DNA from: Hydractinia symbiolongicarpus
Taxonomy: Eukaryota > Cnidaria > Hydrozoa > Anthoathecata > Hydractiniidae
DNA length: 64,000 bases
Direction of reading: 5' to 3'
Assembly: GCF_029227915.1 (NCBI RefSeq)
Contig: NC_079880.1
Coordinates: forward strand, 6,574,001-6,638,000
How positions within the stretch are numbered: position 1 is the stretch's first letter; every line of letters begins with the position of its first letter. The notes under the pieces were generated by a model. That model did not search any database. It was not told the DNA's origin and was given only the letters and a program-made list of their open reading frames with translations. Positions 48,331-63,000 of this stretch are shown here, in pieces. Made by a program: the position numbers and the translations under genes.

Positions 48331-51300
48331 TCGCCTTTAACAATGAAACGATTGACTGTGGGACTTAATTGAACTAACTTTGGACTGTGACCTGATAAAT
48401 GTGATAAATGAGACAATTGGACTCCAGGAAATAACATTCTTCTTAATTTGTCATGATTGCCGAAACACAGCGATTACACTGGGCGCTGTGGTAGCGCTTC
48501 ATTTAAGAATTAAGATAAAAAAATCATTTTTTTACTGTGGTATCATTCCTAGCCGTTATCGCGCGCTGAAGAAATAGCGACAACTTCAAAAACTACATTT
48601 CACTGACTTTCTAACGTTGTCAGTCCGTTTGAGTTACAACGGTTCAGTCATATATTCGTACCAACATGTATTTAGCGATATTTATCTGATACTACTAGGT
48701 TGCATCGCCTTTTACAGTGAAACGATTGACTGTGGGACTAAATTGAACTGATTTTGGTCTGTGATCTGAGAAATGTGATAAATGAGACAATTGGATTTCA
48801 AGAAAAAACATTCTTCTTAATTTGGCGTGATTGCCGGAACTCAGCGGTTACACTGGGCGCTGTGGTAGCGCTTCATTTAAGAATTTAAATAAATAAGTCA
48901 TTCTTTACTGTGGGACCAATCCTAGCCGTTGACGCGCCCTGAAGAAATAGCGACAGTTTCAAAAACTACATTTCATTGACTTTCTAACAGTGTCAATCCG
49001 TTTGAGTTACAACGGTTGAGTCACATATTCGAACTAACATGTTTTTTTTGATATTTTTCAGGTATTACTAGTTTGTATGGCTTTTAACAGCGAAACGATT
49101 GACTGTGGGACTTAATTGAACCGATTATGGACTGTGACACTATAAATGTGAAAGGGAGACAATTGGACTCCAGGAAATAACATTCTTCTTAATTTGTCAT
49201 GATTGCCGAATCACAGCGATTACACTGGGCGCTGTGGTAGCGCTTCATTTAAGAATTAAGATTAAAAAGTCATTTTTTTACTGTGGTATCATTCCTAGCC
49301 GTTATCGCGCGCTGAAGAAATAGCGAAAACTTCAAAAACTACATTTCACTGAAATTCTAACGTTGTCAGTCCGTTTGAGTTACAACGGTTGGGTCATATA
49401 TTCGTACCAACATGTATTTAGCGATATTTATCTGATACTACTAGGTTGCATCGCCTTTAACAGTGAAACGATTGATTGTGGGACTAAATTGAACTGATTT
49501 TGGTCTGTGATCTGATAAATGTGATAAATGAGACAATTGGACTCCAAGAAAAAACATTCTTCTTAATTTGGCGTGATTGCCGGAACTCAGCGGTTACACT
49601 GGGCGCTGTGGTAGCGCTTCATTTAAGAATTTAAATAAATAAGTCATTCTTTACTGTGGGACCAATCCTAGCCGTTGACGCGCCCTGAAGAAATAGCGAC
49701 AGTTTCAAAAACTACATTTCATTGACTTTCTAACAGTGTCAATCCGTTTGAGTTACAACGGTTGAGTCACATATTCGTACTAACATGTTTTTTTTGATAT
49801 TTTTCAGGTATTACTAGTTTGTATGGCTTTTAACAGCGAAACGATTGACTGTGGGACTTAATTGAACCGATTATGGACTGTGACACTATAAATGTGAAAG
49901 TGAGATAATTGGACTCCAAGAAATAGCATTCTTCTTAATTTGAAATGATTGCCGAAACTCAGCGATTTCACTGGGCGCTGTGGTAGCGCTTCATTTAAGA
50001 ATTTAGATAAATAAGTCATTCTTTACTGTGGGGCCAATCCTAGCCGTTATCGCGCGCTGAAGAAATAGCGACAATTTCAAAAACTACATTTCACTGACTT
50101 TCTAAAGGTGTCAGTCCGTTTGAGTTACAACGGTTGGGTCATATATTCGTACCAACATGTATTTAGCGATATTTTTCTGATATTACTAGGCTGCATCGCT
50201 TTTAACAATGAAACGATTGACTGTGGGATTAGTTAAACTAACTTTGGACTGTGACCTGATAAATGTGATAAATGAGACAATTGGACTCTAAGAAAAAACA
50301 TTCTTCTTAATTTGGCGTGATTGCCGGAACTCAGCGGTTACACTGAGCGTTGTGGTAGCGCTTTATTTAAGAATTTAAATAAATAAGTCATTCTTTACTG
50401 TGGGACCAATCCTAGCCGTTGTCGCGCGCTGAAGAAATAGCGACAGTTTCAAAAACTACATTTCATTGACTTTCTAACAGTATCAATCCGGTTGAGTTAC
50501 AACAGTTGAGTCACATATTCGTACCAACATGTATTTAGCGGTATTTTTCCGATATTACTAGGTTGCATCGCCTTTAACAATGAAATGACTGACTGTGGGA
50601 CTTAATTGAACTAACTTTGGACTGTGACCTGATAAATGTGATAAATGAGACAATTGGACTCCAGGAAATAACATTCTTCCTAATTTGTCATGATTGCCGA
50701 AACACAGCGATTACACTGGGCGCTGTGGTAGCGCTTCATTTAAGAATTAAGATAAAAAAGTCATTTTTTTACTGTGGTATTATTCCTAGCCGTTATCGCG
50801 CGCTGAAGAAATAGCGACAACTTCAAAAACTACATTTCACTGACTTTCTAACGTTGTCAGTCCGTTTGAGTTACAACGGTTGGGTCATATATTCGTACCA
50901 ACATGTATTTTGCGATATTTATCTGATACTACTAGGTTGCATCGCTTTTAACAGTGAAACGATTGACTGTGGGACTAAATTGAACTGATTTTGGTCTGTG
51001 ACCTGATAAATGTTATAAGTCAGACAAGTGGACTCCAAGAATTAACATTCTTTTTAACTTGGCATGATTGCCGGAACTGAGCGATTACACTGGGCGCTGT
51101 GGTAGGGCTTCATTTAAGAATTTAGATAAATAAGCCATTTTTTACTGTGGGACCAATCCTAGCTGTTATCGCGCGCTGAAGAAATAGCGACAGTTTCAAA
51201 AACTACATTTCATTGACTTTCTAACAGTATCAATCCGGTTGAGTTACAACAGTTGAGTCACATATTCGTACCAACATGTATTTTTGATATTTTTCAAGTG

Positions 51301-53680
51301 TTACTAGGTTGTATGGCTTTCAACAGCGAAACGATTGACTGTGAGACTAAATTCAACTGATTTTGGTCTGTGACGTTATAAATGTTATAAGTGAGACAAG
51401 TGGACTCCAAGAAATAACATTCTTTTTAATTTGACATTATTGCCGGAACTCAGCGATTACACTGGGCGCTGTGGTAGCGCTTCATTTAAGAATTTAGATA
51501 AATAAGTCATTTTTTACTGTGGGACCAATCCTAGCCGTTATCGCGCGCTGAAGAAATAGCGACAATTTCAAAAACTACATTTCACTGACTTTCTAACGGT
51601 GTCAGTCAATTTGAATTACGACGGTTGGGTCATATATTCGTACCAACATGTATTTAGCGATATTTATCTGATATTACTAGTTTGCATCGCTTATAACAGT
51701 GAAACGATTGACTGTGGGACTTAATTGAACTAACTTTGGACCGTGACCTGATAAATGTGATAAATAAGACAATTGGACTCCAAGAAATAACATCTTTCTT
51801 AATTTGACATGATTGCCGGAATTTAGCCATTACACTGGGCGCTGTGGTAGCGTTTCAATTAAAAATAAAGATAAAAAAGTTATTTTCTGCTGTGGGACCA
51901 ATCCTAGCCATTAGCGCGCGCTGAAGGAATAGCGACAGTTTCAAAAACTACATTTTATTGATCTTCTAACGGTATCAATCTGCTACAGTTACAACTATTG
52001 CGTCACATATTCGTCCCAACATGTATTTAGCGATATTTTTTTCATATTACTAGGTTGCATCGCTTTTAACAGTGAAACGATTGACTGTGAGACTAAATGT
52101 AACTGATTTTGGTCTGTGACGTTATAAATGTTATAAGTGAGAAAAGTGGACTCCAAGAAATAACATTCTTCTTAATTTGACATGATTGCCGAAACTCAGC
52201 GATTACACTGGGCGCTGTGGTAGCGTTTCATTTAAGAATTAAGATAAAAAAGTCATTTTTTTACTGTGGGACCATTCCTAGCCGTTATCGCGCGCTGAAG
52301 AAATAGCGACAATTTCAAAAACTACATTTCATTGACTTTCTGAAGGTGTCAGTCCGTTTGAGTTGCAACGGTTGGGTCATATATTCGTACCAACATGTAT
52401 TTAGCGATGTTTTTCTGACATTACTAGGCTGCATCGCTTTTAACAATGAAACGATTGACTGTGGGATTAGTTAAACTAACTTTGGACTGTGATCTGATAA
52501 ATGTGATAAATGAGACAATTGGACTCCAAGAAAAAACATTCTTCTTAATTTGGCGTGATTGCCGGAACTCAGCGGTTACACTGGGCGCTGTGGTAGCGCT
52601 TCATTTAAGAATTTAAATAAATAAGTCATTCTTTACTGTGAGACCAATCCTAGCCGTTGACGCGCCCTGAAGAAATAGCGACAGTTTCAAAAACTACATT
52701 TCATTGACTTTCTAACAGTGTCAATCCGTTTGAGTTACAACGGTTGAGTCACATATTCGTACTAACATGTTTTTTTGATATTTTTCAGGTATTACTAGGT
52801 TGTATGGCTTTTAACAGCGAAACAATTGACTGTGGGACTTAATTGAACCGATTATGGACTGTGACACTACAAATGTGAAAGTGACACAATTTGACTCCAA
52901 GAAATAACATTCTTCTTAACTTGAATTGATTGCCGAAACTCAGCGATTTCACTGGGCGCTGTGGTAGCGCTTCATTTAAAAATTTAGATAAATAAGTCAT
53001 TCTTTACTGTGGGGCCAATCCTAGCCGTTATCGCGCGCTGAAGAAATAGCGACAATTTCAAAAACTACATTTTACTGACTTTCTAAAGGTGTCAGTCCGT
53101 TTGAGTTACAACAGTTGGGTCACATATTCGTACCAACATGTATTTAGCGATATTTTTCTGATATTACTAGGCTGCATCGCTTTTAACAATGAAACGATTG
53201 ACTGTGGGATTAGTTAAACTAACTTTGGACTGTGACCTGATAAATGTGATAAATGAGACAATAGGACTCCAAGAAAAAACATTCTTCTTAATTTGGCGTG
53301 ATTGCCGGAACTCAGCGGTTACACTGGGCGCTGTGGTAGCGCTTCATTTAAGAATTTAAATAAATAAGTCATTCTTTACTGTGGGACCAATCCTAGCCGT
53401 TGACCCGCCCTGAAGAAATAGCGACAGTTTCAAAAACTACATTTCATTGACTTTCTAACAGTGTCAATCCGTTTGAGTTACAACGGTTGAGTCACATATT
53501 CGTACCAACATGTATTTTTTGATATTTTTCAGGTATCACTCGGTTGTATGGCTTTTAACAGCGAAACGATTGACTGTGGGACTTAATTGATCCGATTATG
53601 GACTGTGACACTATAAATGTGAAAGTGAGACAATTGGACTCCAAGAAATAACATTCTTCTCAATTTGAATTGATTGCCGC
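48331..53680 (+). repeat. Satellite block with a 6-monomer duplication
   Basis: About 14 monomers. The segment around 48,330-48,720 recurs around 50,567-50,950 at an offset of 2,237 bp, which is why two identical 65-codon frames appear at 48,380 and 50,617. Both are repeat noise. Typical variants are cgacaacttcaaaaac, ctaacgttgtcagtcc, aatttggcgtgattgcc and gttgacgcgccctg. Confidence 0.9.
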
Positions 53681-56600
53681 AACTCAGCGATTACACTGGG
53701 CGCTGTGGTAGCGCTTCATTTAAGAATTAAGATAAGAAAGTCATTTTTTTACTGTGGGACCAATCCTAGCCGTTATTGCGCGCTGAAGAAACAGCGACAG
53801 TTTCAAAAACTACATTTCATTGACTTTCTAACGGTGTCAGTCCGTTTGAGTTACAACGGTTGGGTCATATATTCGCACCAACATGTATTTAGCGGTATTT
53901 TTCTCATATTACTAGGTTGCATCGCTTTTAACAGTGAAACGATTGACTGTGGGACTAAATTAAACTGATTTTGGTCTGTGACCTTATAAATGTTATAAGT
54001 GAGACAAGTGGACTCCAAGAAATAACATTCTTTTTAACTTGACATGAATGCCGGAACTGAGCGATTACACTGGGCGCCGTGGTAGCGCTTCATTTAAGAA
54101 TTTAGATAAATAAGACATTTTTTACTGTGGGACCAATCCTAGCTGTTATCGCGCGCTGAAGAAATAGCGACAGTTTCAAAAACTACATTTCATTGACTTT
54201 CTAACGGTGTCAGTCGGTTTAAGTTACAACGGTTGGATCACATATTCGTACCAACTTGTATTTAACGATATTTTTTCAATATTGCTAGGTTGCATCGTCT
54301 TTAACAATGAAACGATTGACTGTGGGACTTAATTGAACTAACTTTGGACCGTGACCTGATCAATGTGATAAATGAGAAAATTGGACTCCAAGAAATAACA
54401 TTCTTCTTGACATGATTGCCGGAATTTAGCCATTACACTGGGCGCTGTGGTAGTGTTTCAATTAAAAATAAAGATAAAAAAGTCATTCTTTTGCTGTGGA
54501 ACCAATCCTAGCCATTAGCGCGCGCTGAAGAAATAGCGACAGTTTCAAAAACTACATTTTATTGATTTTCTAACGGTATCAATCCGCTTCTGTTACAGCT
54601 ATTGCGTCACATATTCGTACCAACATGTATTTAGCGATATTTTTCTCATATTACTAGGTTGCATCGCTTTTAACAGCGAAACGACTGACTGTGGGACTTA
54701 ATTGAACTGATTATGGACTGTGACCCGATAAATGTGAAAGTGAGACAATTGGACTCCAAGAAATAACATTCTTCTTAATTTGACGTGATTGGCGGAACTC
54801 AAAGATTACACTGGGCGCTGTGGTAGCGCTTCAATTAAAAAATTAAGATAAAAAAGTCATTTTTTACTGTGGGACCAATCCTAGGCGTCAGCGCGCGCCG
54901 AAGAAATAGAGACAGTTTCAAATACTACATTTCACTGACTTTCTAACGGTGTCATTCCGTTTGAGCTTCAACGGCTGTGTCACATTTTCGTACCAACATG
55001 TAGTTAGCGACATTTATCTGATATTACTAGGTTGCATCGCTTTTAAAAGTGAAACGATTGACTGTGGGACTTAATTAAACTAACTTTGGACTGTGACGTT
55101 ATAAATGTTATAAGTGAGACAAGTGGACTCCAAGAAATAACATTCTTCTTAATTTGACATGATTGCCGAAACTCAGCGATTACACTGGGCGCTGTGGTAG
55201 CGTTTCATTTAAGAATTAAGATAAAAAAGTCATTTTTTTACTGTGGGACCATTCCTAGCCGTTATCGCGCGCTGAAGAAATAGCGACAATTTCAAAAACT
55301 ACATTTCACTGACTTTCTAAAGGTGTCAGTCCGTTTGATTTACAACGGTTGGGTCATATATTCGTACCAACATGTATTTAGCGATGTTTTTCTGACATTA
55401 CTAGGCTGCATCGCTTTTAACAATGAAACGATTGACTGTGGGATTAGTTAAACTAACTTTGGACTGTGATCTGATAAATGTGATAAATGAGACAATTGGA
55501 CTCCAAGAAAAAACATTCTTCTTAATTTGACGTGATTGCCGGAACTCTGCGGTTACACTGGGCGCTGTGGTAGCGCTTCATTTAAGATTTTAAATAAATA
55601 AGTCATTCTTTACTGTGAGACCAATCCTAGCCGTTGACGCGCCCTGAGGAAATAGCGACAGTTTCAAAAACTACATTTCATTGACTTTCTAACAGTGTCA
55701 ATCCGTTTGAGTTACAACGGTTGAGTAACATATTCGTACTAACATGTTTTTTTTTATATTTTTCAGGTATTACTAGGTTGTATGGCTTTTAACAGCGAAA
55801 CGATTGACTGTGGGACTTTATTGAACCGATTATGGACTGTGACACTATAAATGTGAAAGTGAGACAATTGGACTCCAAGAAATAACATTCTTTTTAATTT
55901 GAATTGATTGCCGAAACTCAGCGATTTCACTGGGCGCTGTGGTAGCGCTTCATTTAAGAATTTACATAAATAAGTTATTCTTTACTGTGGGGCCAATCCT
56001 AGCCGTTATCGCGCGCTGAAGAAATAGACACAATTTCGAAAAGTACATTTCACTGACTTTCTAAAGGTGTCAGTCCGTTTGAGTTACAACGGTTGGGTCA
56101 TATATTCGTACCAACATGTATTTAGCGATATTTTTCTGATATTACTAGGCTGCATCGCTTTTAACAATGAAACGATTGACTGTGGGATTAGTTAAACTAA
56201 CTTTGGACTGTGACCTGATAAATGTGATAAATGAGACAAATGGACTCCAAGAAAAAACATTCTTCTTAATTTGGCGTGATTGCCGGAACTCAGCGGTTAC
56301 ACTGGGCGCTGTGGTAGCGCTTCATTTAAGAATTTAAATAAATAAGTCATTCTTTACTGTGGGACCAATCCTAGCCGTTGAACCGCCCTGAAGAAATAGC
56401 GACAGTTTCAAAAACTACATTTCATTGACTTTCTAACAGTGTCAATCCGTTTGAGTTACAACGGTTGAGTCACATATTCGTACCAACATGTATTTTTGGA
56501 TATTTTTCAGGTATCACTAGGTTGTATGGCTTTTAACAGCGAAACGATTGACTGTGGGACTTGATTGATCCGATTATGGACTGTGACACTATATATGTGA

Positions 56601-57060
56601 AAGTGAGACAATTGGACTCCAAGAAATAACATTCTTCTCAATTTGAATTGATTGCCGAAACTCAGCGATTACACTGGGCACTGTGGTAGTGTTTCAATTA
56701 AAAATAAAGATAAAAAAGTCATTCTTTTGCTGTGGAACCAATCCTAGCCATTAGCGCGCGCTGAAGAAGTAGCGACAGTTTCAAAAACTACATTTTATTG
56801 ATTTTCTAACGGTATCAATCCGCTTCAGTTACAACTATTGCGTCACATATTCGTACCAACATGTATTTAGCGATATTTTTCTCATATTACTAGGTTGCAT
56901 CGCTTTTAACAGCAAAATGATTGACTGTGGGACTTAATTGAACCGATTATGGACTGTGACACTATAAATTTGAAAGTGAGACAATTGGACTCCAAGAAAT
57001 AACATTCTTCTTAATTTTAATTGATTGCCGAAACTCAGCGATTACACTGGGCGCTGTGGT
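53681..57060 (+). repeat. Satellite block, mixed subfamilies
   Basis: About 9 monomers that mix all variants seen to the left. Examples are the short variant cttcttgacatgattg near 54,400, the gcgtcagcgcgcgccg variant near 54,890, and tgtgggattagttaaac near 55,440 and 56,183. No feature other than the repeat is seen. Confidence 0.9.
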
Positions 57061-60000
57061 AGCGCTTCATTAAAGAATTAAGATGAGAAAGTCATTTTTT
57101 TACTGTGGGACCAATCCTAGCCGTTATTACGCGCTGAAGAAACAGCGACAGTTTCAAAAACTACATTTCATTGACTTTCTAACGGTGTCAGTCCGTTTGA
57201 GTTACAACGGTTGTGACATATATTCGCACCAACATGTATTTAACGATATTTTTCTCATATTACTAGGTTGCCTCGCTTTTAAGAGTGAAACGATTGACTG
57301 TGGGACTAAATTGAACTGATTTTGGTCTGTGACCTTATAAATATTATAAGTGAGACAAGTGGACTCCAAGAATTAACATTCCTTTTAACTTGACATGATT
57401 GCCGGAACTGAGCGATTACACTGGGCGATGTGGTAGCGCTTCATTTAAGAATTTAGATAAATAAGCCATTTTTTACTGTGGGACCAATCCTAGCTGTTAT
57501 CGCGCGCTGAAGAAATAGCAACAGTTTCAAAAACTACATTTCACTGACTTTCTAACGGTGTCAGTCCGTTTGAGTTACGACGGTTGGATCATATTTTCGT
57601 ACCAACATGTATTTAGCGATATTTTTCTGATATTACTAGGCTGCATCGCTTTTAAAAGTAAAACGATTGACTGTGGGGTTAGTTGAACTAACTTTGGGCT
57701 GTGACCTGATAAATGTTATAAGTAAGACAAGTGGACTCCAAGAAATAACATTCTTTTTAACTTGACATGGTTGCCGGAACTCAGCGATTACACTTGGCGC
57801 TGTGGTAGCGCTTCATTTAAGAATTTAGATAAATAAGTCATTTTTTACTGTGGGACCAATCCTAGCCGTTATCGCGCGCTGAAGAAATGGCGACAGTTTC
57901 AAAAACTACATTTCATTGACTTTTTAACAGTATCAATCCGTTTGAGTTACAACAGTTGAGTCACATATTCGTACCAACATGTATTTTTGACATTTTTCAG
58001 GTATTACTAGGTTGTATGGCTTTCAACAGCGAAACGATTGACTGTGGGACTTAATTGAACTGATTATGCACTGTGACCCGATAAATGTGATAGTGAGACA
58101 ATTGGACTCCAAGAAATAACATTCTTCTTAATTTGACGTGATTGCCGGAACTCAAAGATTACACTGGGCGCTGTGGTAGCGCTTCATTTAACAATTTAAA
58201 TAAATAAGTCATTCTTTACTGTGGGACCAATCCTAGCCGTTGACCCGCCCTGAAGAAATAGCGACAGTTTCGAAAACTACATTTCATTGACTTTCTAACA
58301 GTGTCAATCCGTTTGAGTTACAACGGTTGAGTCACATATTCGTGCCAACATGTATTTTTTGATATTTTTCAGGTATCACTAGGTTGTATGGCTATTAACA
58401 GCGAAACGATTGACTGGGGGACTTAATTGATCCGATTATGGACTGTGACACTATAAATGTGAAAGTGAGACAATTGGACTCCAAGAAATAACATTCTTCT
58501 CAATTTGAATTGATTGCTGAAACTCAGCGATTACACTGGGCGCTGTGGTAGCGCTTCATTTAAGAATTAAGATAAGAAAGTCATTTTTTTACTGTGGGAC
58601 CAATCCTAGCCGTTATTGCGCGCTGAAGAAACAGCGACAGTTTCAAAAACTACATTTCATTGACTTTCTAACGGTGTCAGTCCGTTTGAGTTACAACGGT
58701 TGGGTCACATATTCGCACCAACATGTATTTAGCGATATTTTTCTCATATTACGAGGTTGCATCGCTTTTAACAGTGAAACGATTGACTGTGGGACTAAAT
58801 TGAACTGATTTTGGTCTGTGACCTTATAAATGTTATAAGTGAGACAAGTGGACTCCAAGAAATAACATTCTTTTTAACTTGACATGATTGCCGGAAATGA
58901 GCGATTACACTGGGCGCTGTGGTAGCGCTTCATTTAAGAATTTAGATAAATAAGCCATTTTTTACTGTGGGACCAATCCTAGCTGTTATCGCACGCTGAA
59001 GAAATAGCGACAGTTTCAAAAACTACATTTCATTGACTTTCTAACAGTATCAATCCGTTTGAGTTACAACAGTTGAGTCACATATTCGCACAAACATGTA
59101 TTTTTGATATTTTTCAAGTATTACTAGGTTGTATGGCTTTCAACAAGGAAACGATTGACTGTGAGGCTAAATTTAACTGATTTTGGTCTGTGACGTTATG
59201 AATGTTATAAGTGAGACAAGTGGACTCCAAGAAATAACATTCTTTTTAACTTGACATGATTGCCGGAAATGAGCGATTACACTGGGCGCTGTGGTAGCGC
59301 TTCATTTAAGAATTTAGATAAATAAGTCATTCTTTACTGTGGGGCCAATCTTAGCCGTTATCGCGCGCTGAAGAAATAGCGACAGTTTCAAAAACTACAT
59401 TTCATTGACTTTCTAACGGTGTCAGTTGGTTTGAGTTACAACGGTTGGATCACATATTCGTACCAACTTGTATTTAGCGATATTTTTTCAATATTACTAG
59501 GTTGCATCGCTTTTAAAAGTGAAACGATTGACTGTGGGACTTAATTAAACTAACTTTCGACTGTGACCTGATCAATGTGATAAATGAGAAAATTGGACTC
59601 CAAGAAATAACATTCTTCTTGACATGATTGCCGGAATTTAGCCATTACACTGGGCGCTGTGGTAGCGCTTCATTTAGGAATTAAGATGAGAAAGTCATTT
59701 TTTACTGTGGGACCAATCCTAGCCGTTATTGCGCGCTGAAGAAACAGCGACAGTTTCAAAAACTACATTTCATTGACTTTCTAACGATGTCAGTCCGTTT
59801 GAGTTACAACGGTTGGGACATATATTCGCACCAACATGTATTTAACGATATTTTTCTCATATTACTAGGTTGCATCGCTTTTAACAGTGAAACGATTGAC
59901 TGTGGGACTAAATTGAACTGATTTTGATCTGTGACCTTATAAATATTATAAGTGAGACAAGTGGACACCAAGAATTAACATTCTTTTTAACTTGACATGA

Positions 60001-63000
60001 TTGCCGGAACTGAGCGATTACACTGGGCGCTGTGGTAGCGCTTCATTTAAGAATTTAGATAAATAAGCCATTTTTTGCTGTGGGACCAATCCTAGCTGTT
60101 ATCGCGCGCTGAAGAAATAGCAACAGTTTCAAAAACTACATTTCACTGACTTTCTAACGGTGTCAGTCCGTTTGAGTTACCACGGTTGGATCATATTTTC
60201 GTACCAACATGTATTTAGCGATATTTTTCTGATATTACTAGGCTGCATCGCTTTTAACAATGAAACGATTGACTGTGGGATTAGTTGAACTAACTTTGGG
60301 CTGTGACCTGATAAATGTTATAAGTAAGACAAGTGGACTCCAAGAAATAACATTCTTTTTAACTTGACATGGTTGCCGGAACTCAGCGATTACACTTGGC
60401 GCTGTGGTAGCGCTTCATTTAAGAATTTAGGTAAATCAGTCATTTTTTACTGTGGGACCAATCCTAGCCGTTGTCGCGCGCTAAAGAAATAGCGACAGTT
60501 TCAAAAACTACATTTCATTGACTTTCTAACAGTATCAATCCGTTTGAGTTACAACAGTTGAGTCACATATTCGCACAAACATGTATTTTTGATATTATTC
60601 AAGTATTACTAGGTTGTATGGCTTTCAACAGCGAAACGATTGACTGTGAGGCTAAATTTAACTGATTTTGGTCTGTGACGTTATAAATGTTATAAGTGAG
60701 ACAAGTGGACTCCAAGAAATAACATTCTTTTTAATTTGACATTATTGCCGGAATTCAGCGATTACACTGGGCGCTGTGGTAGCGCTTCATTTAAGAATTT
60801 AGATAAATAAGTCATTCTTTACTGTGGGGCCAATCTTAGCCGTTATCGCGCGCTGAAGAAATAGCGACAGTTTTAAAAACTACATTTCATTGACTTTCTA
60901 ACGGTGTCAGTTGGTTTGAGTTACAACGGTTGGATCACATATTCGTACCAACTTGTATTTAGCGATATTTTTTCAATATTACTAGGTTGCATCGCTTTTA
61001 AAAGTGAAACGATTGACTGTGGGACTTAATTAAACTAACTTTCGACTGTGACCTGATCAATGTGATAAATGAGAAAATTGGACTCCAAGAAATAACATTC
61101 TTCTTGACATGATTGCCGGAATTTAGCCATTACACTGGGCGCTGTGGTAGCGTTTCAATTAAAAATAAAGATAAAAAAGTCATTTTTTGCTCTGGGACCA
61201 ATCCTAGCCATTAGCGCGCGCTGAAGGAATAGCGACAGTTTCAAAAACTACATTTTATTGATCTTCTAACGGTATCAATCTGCTACAGTTACAACTATTG
61301 CGTCACATATTCGTACCAACATGTATTTAGCGATATTTTTCTCATATTACTAGGTTGCATCGCTTTTAACAGCCAAATGATTGACTGTGGGACTTAATTG
61401 AACCGATTATGGACTGTGACACTATAAATGTGAAAGTGAGACAATTGGACTCCAAGAAATAACATTCTTCTTAATTTTAATTGATTGCCGAAACTCAGCG
61501 ATTACACTGGGCGCTGTGGTAGCGCTTCATTTAAGAATTAAGATGAGAAAGTCATTTTTTACTGTGGGACCAATCCTAGCCGTTATTGCGCGCTGAAGAA
61601 ATAGCAACAGTTTCGAAAACTACATTTCACTGACTTTCTAACGGTGTCAGTCCGTTTGAGTTACCACGGTTGGATCATATTTTCGTACCAACATGTATTT
61701 AGCGATATTTTTCTGATATTACTAGCCTGCATCGCTTTTAACAATGAAACGATTGACTGTGGGATTAGTTGAACTAACTTTGGGCTGTGACCTGATAAAT
61801 GTTATAAGTAAGACAAGTGGACTCCAAGAAATAACATTCTTTTTAACTTGACATGGTTGCCGGAACTCAGCGATTACACTTGGCGCTGTGGTAGCGCTTC
61901 ATTTAAGAATTTAGATAAATCAGTCATTTTTTACTGTGGGACCAGTCCTAGCCGTTGTCGCGCGCTGAAGAAATAGCGACAGTTTCAAAAACTACATTTC
62001 ATTGACTTTCTAACAGTATCAATCCGTTTGAGTTACAACAGTTGAGTCACATATTCGTACCAACATGTATTTTTGACATTTTTCAGGTATTACTAGGTTG
62101 TTTGGCTTTCAACAGCGAAACGATTGACTGTGGGACTTAATTGAACTGATTATGGACTGTGACCCGATAAATGTGAAAGTGAGACAATTGGACTCCAAGA
62201 AATAACATTCTTCTTAATTTGACGTGATTGGCGGAACTCAAAGATTACACTGGGCGCTGTGGTAGCGCTTCAATTAAAAATTAAGATAAAAAAGTCATTT
62301 TTTACTGTGGGACCAATCCTAGGCGTCAGCGCGCGCCGAAGAAATAGAGACAGTTTCAAATACTACATTTCACTGACTTTCTAACGGTGTCATTCCGTTT
62401 GAGCTTCAACGGCTGTGTCACATTTTCGTACCAACATGTAGTTAGCGATATTTATCTGATATTACTAGGTTGCATCGCTTTTAAAAGTGAAACGATTGAC
62501 TGTGGGACTTAATTAAACTAACTTTGGACTGTGACCTGATCAATGTGATAAATGAGAAAATGGGACTCCAAGAAATAACATTCTTCTTGACATGATTGCC
62601 GGAATATAGCCATTACACTGGGCGCTGTGGTAGCGTTTCAATTAAAAATAAAGATAAAAAAGTCATTTTTTGCTGTGGGACCAATCCTAGCCATTAGCGC
62701 GCGCTGAAGGAATAGCGACAGTTTCAAAAACTACATTTTATTGATCTTCTAACGGTATCAATCTGCTACAGTTACAACTATTGCGTCACATATTCGTACC
62801 AACATGTATTTAGCGATATTTTTTTCATATTACTAGGTTGCATCGCTTTTAACAGTGAAACGATTGACTGTGAGACTAAATGTAACTGATTTTGGTCTGT
62901 GACGTTATAAATGTTATAAGTGAGACAAGTGGACTCCAAGAAATAACATTCTTCTTAATTTGACATGATTGCCGAAACTCAGCGATTACACTGGGCGCTG

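Noticed and set aside
58550-58710. tRNA-like pol III boxes in the monomer (gtggtagcgc resembling an A box, ggttggatcac resembling a B box)
   Set aside because: Matches are partial, the spacing is about 150 bp, and no cloverleaf can be drawn. It is not a tRNA-derived SINE on this evidence.
58695-58715. CENP-B-box-like motif around attcgtaccaacatg in many monomers
   Set aside because: The TTCGnnnnAnn half fits but the required CGGG is absent (ATGT instead), and CENP-B boxes are mainly known from mammals.
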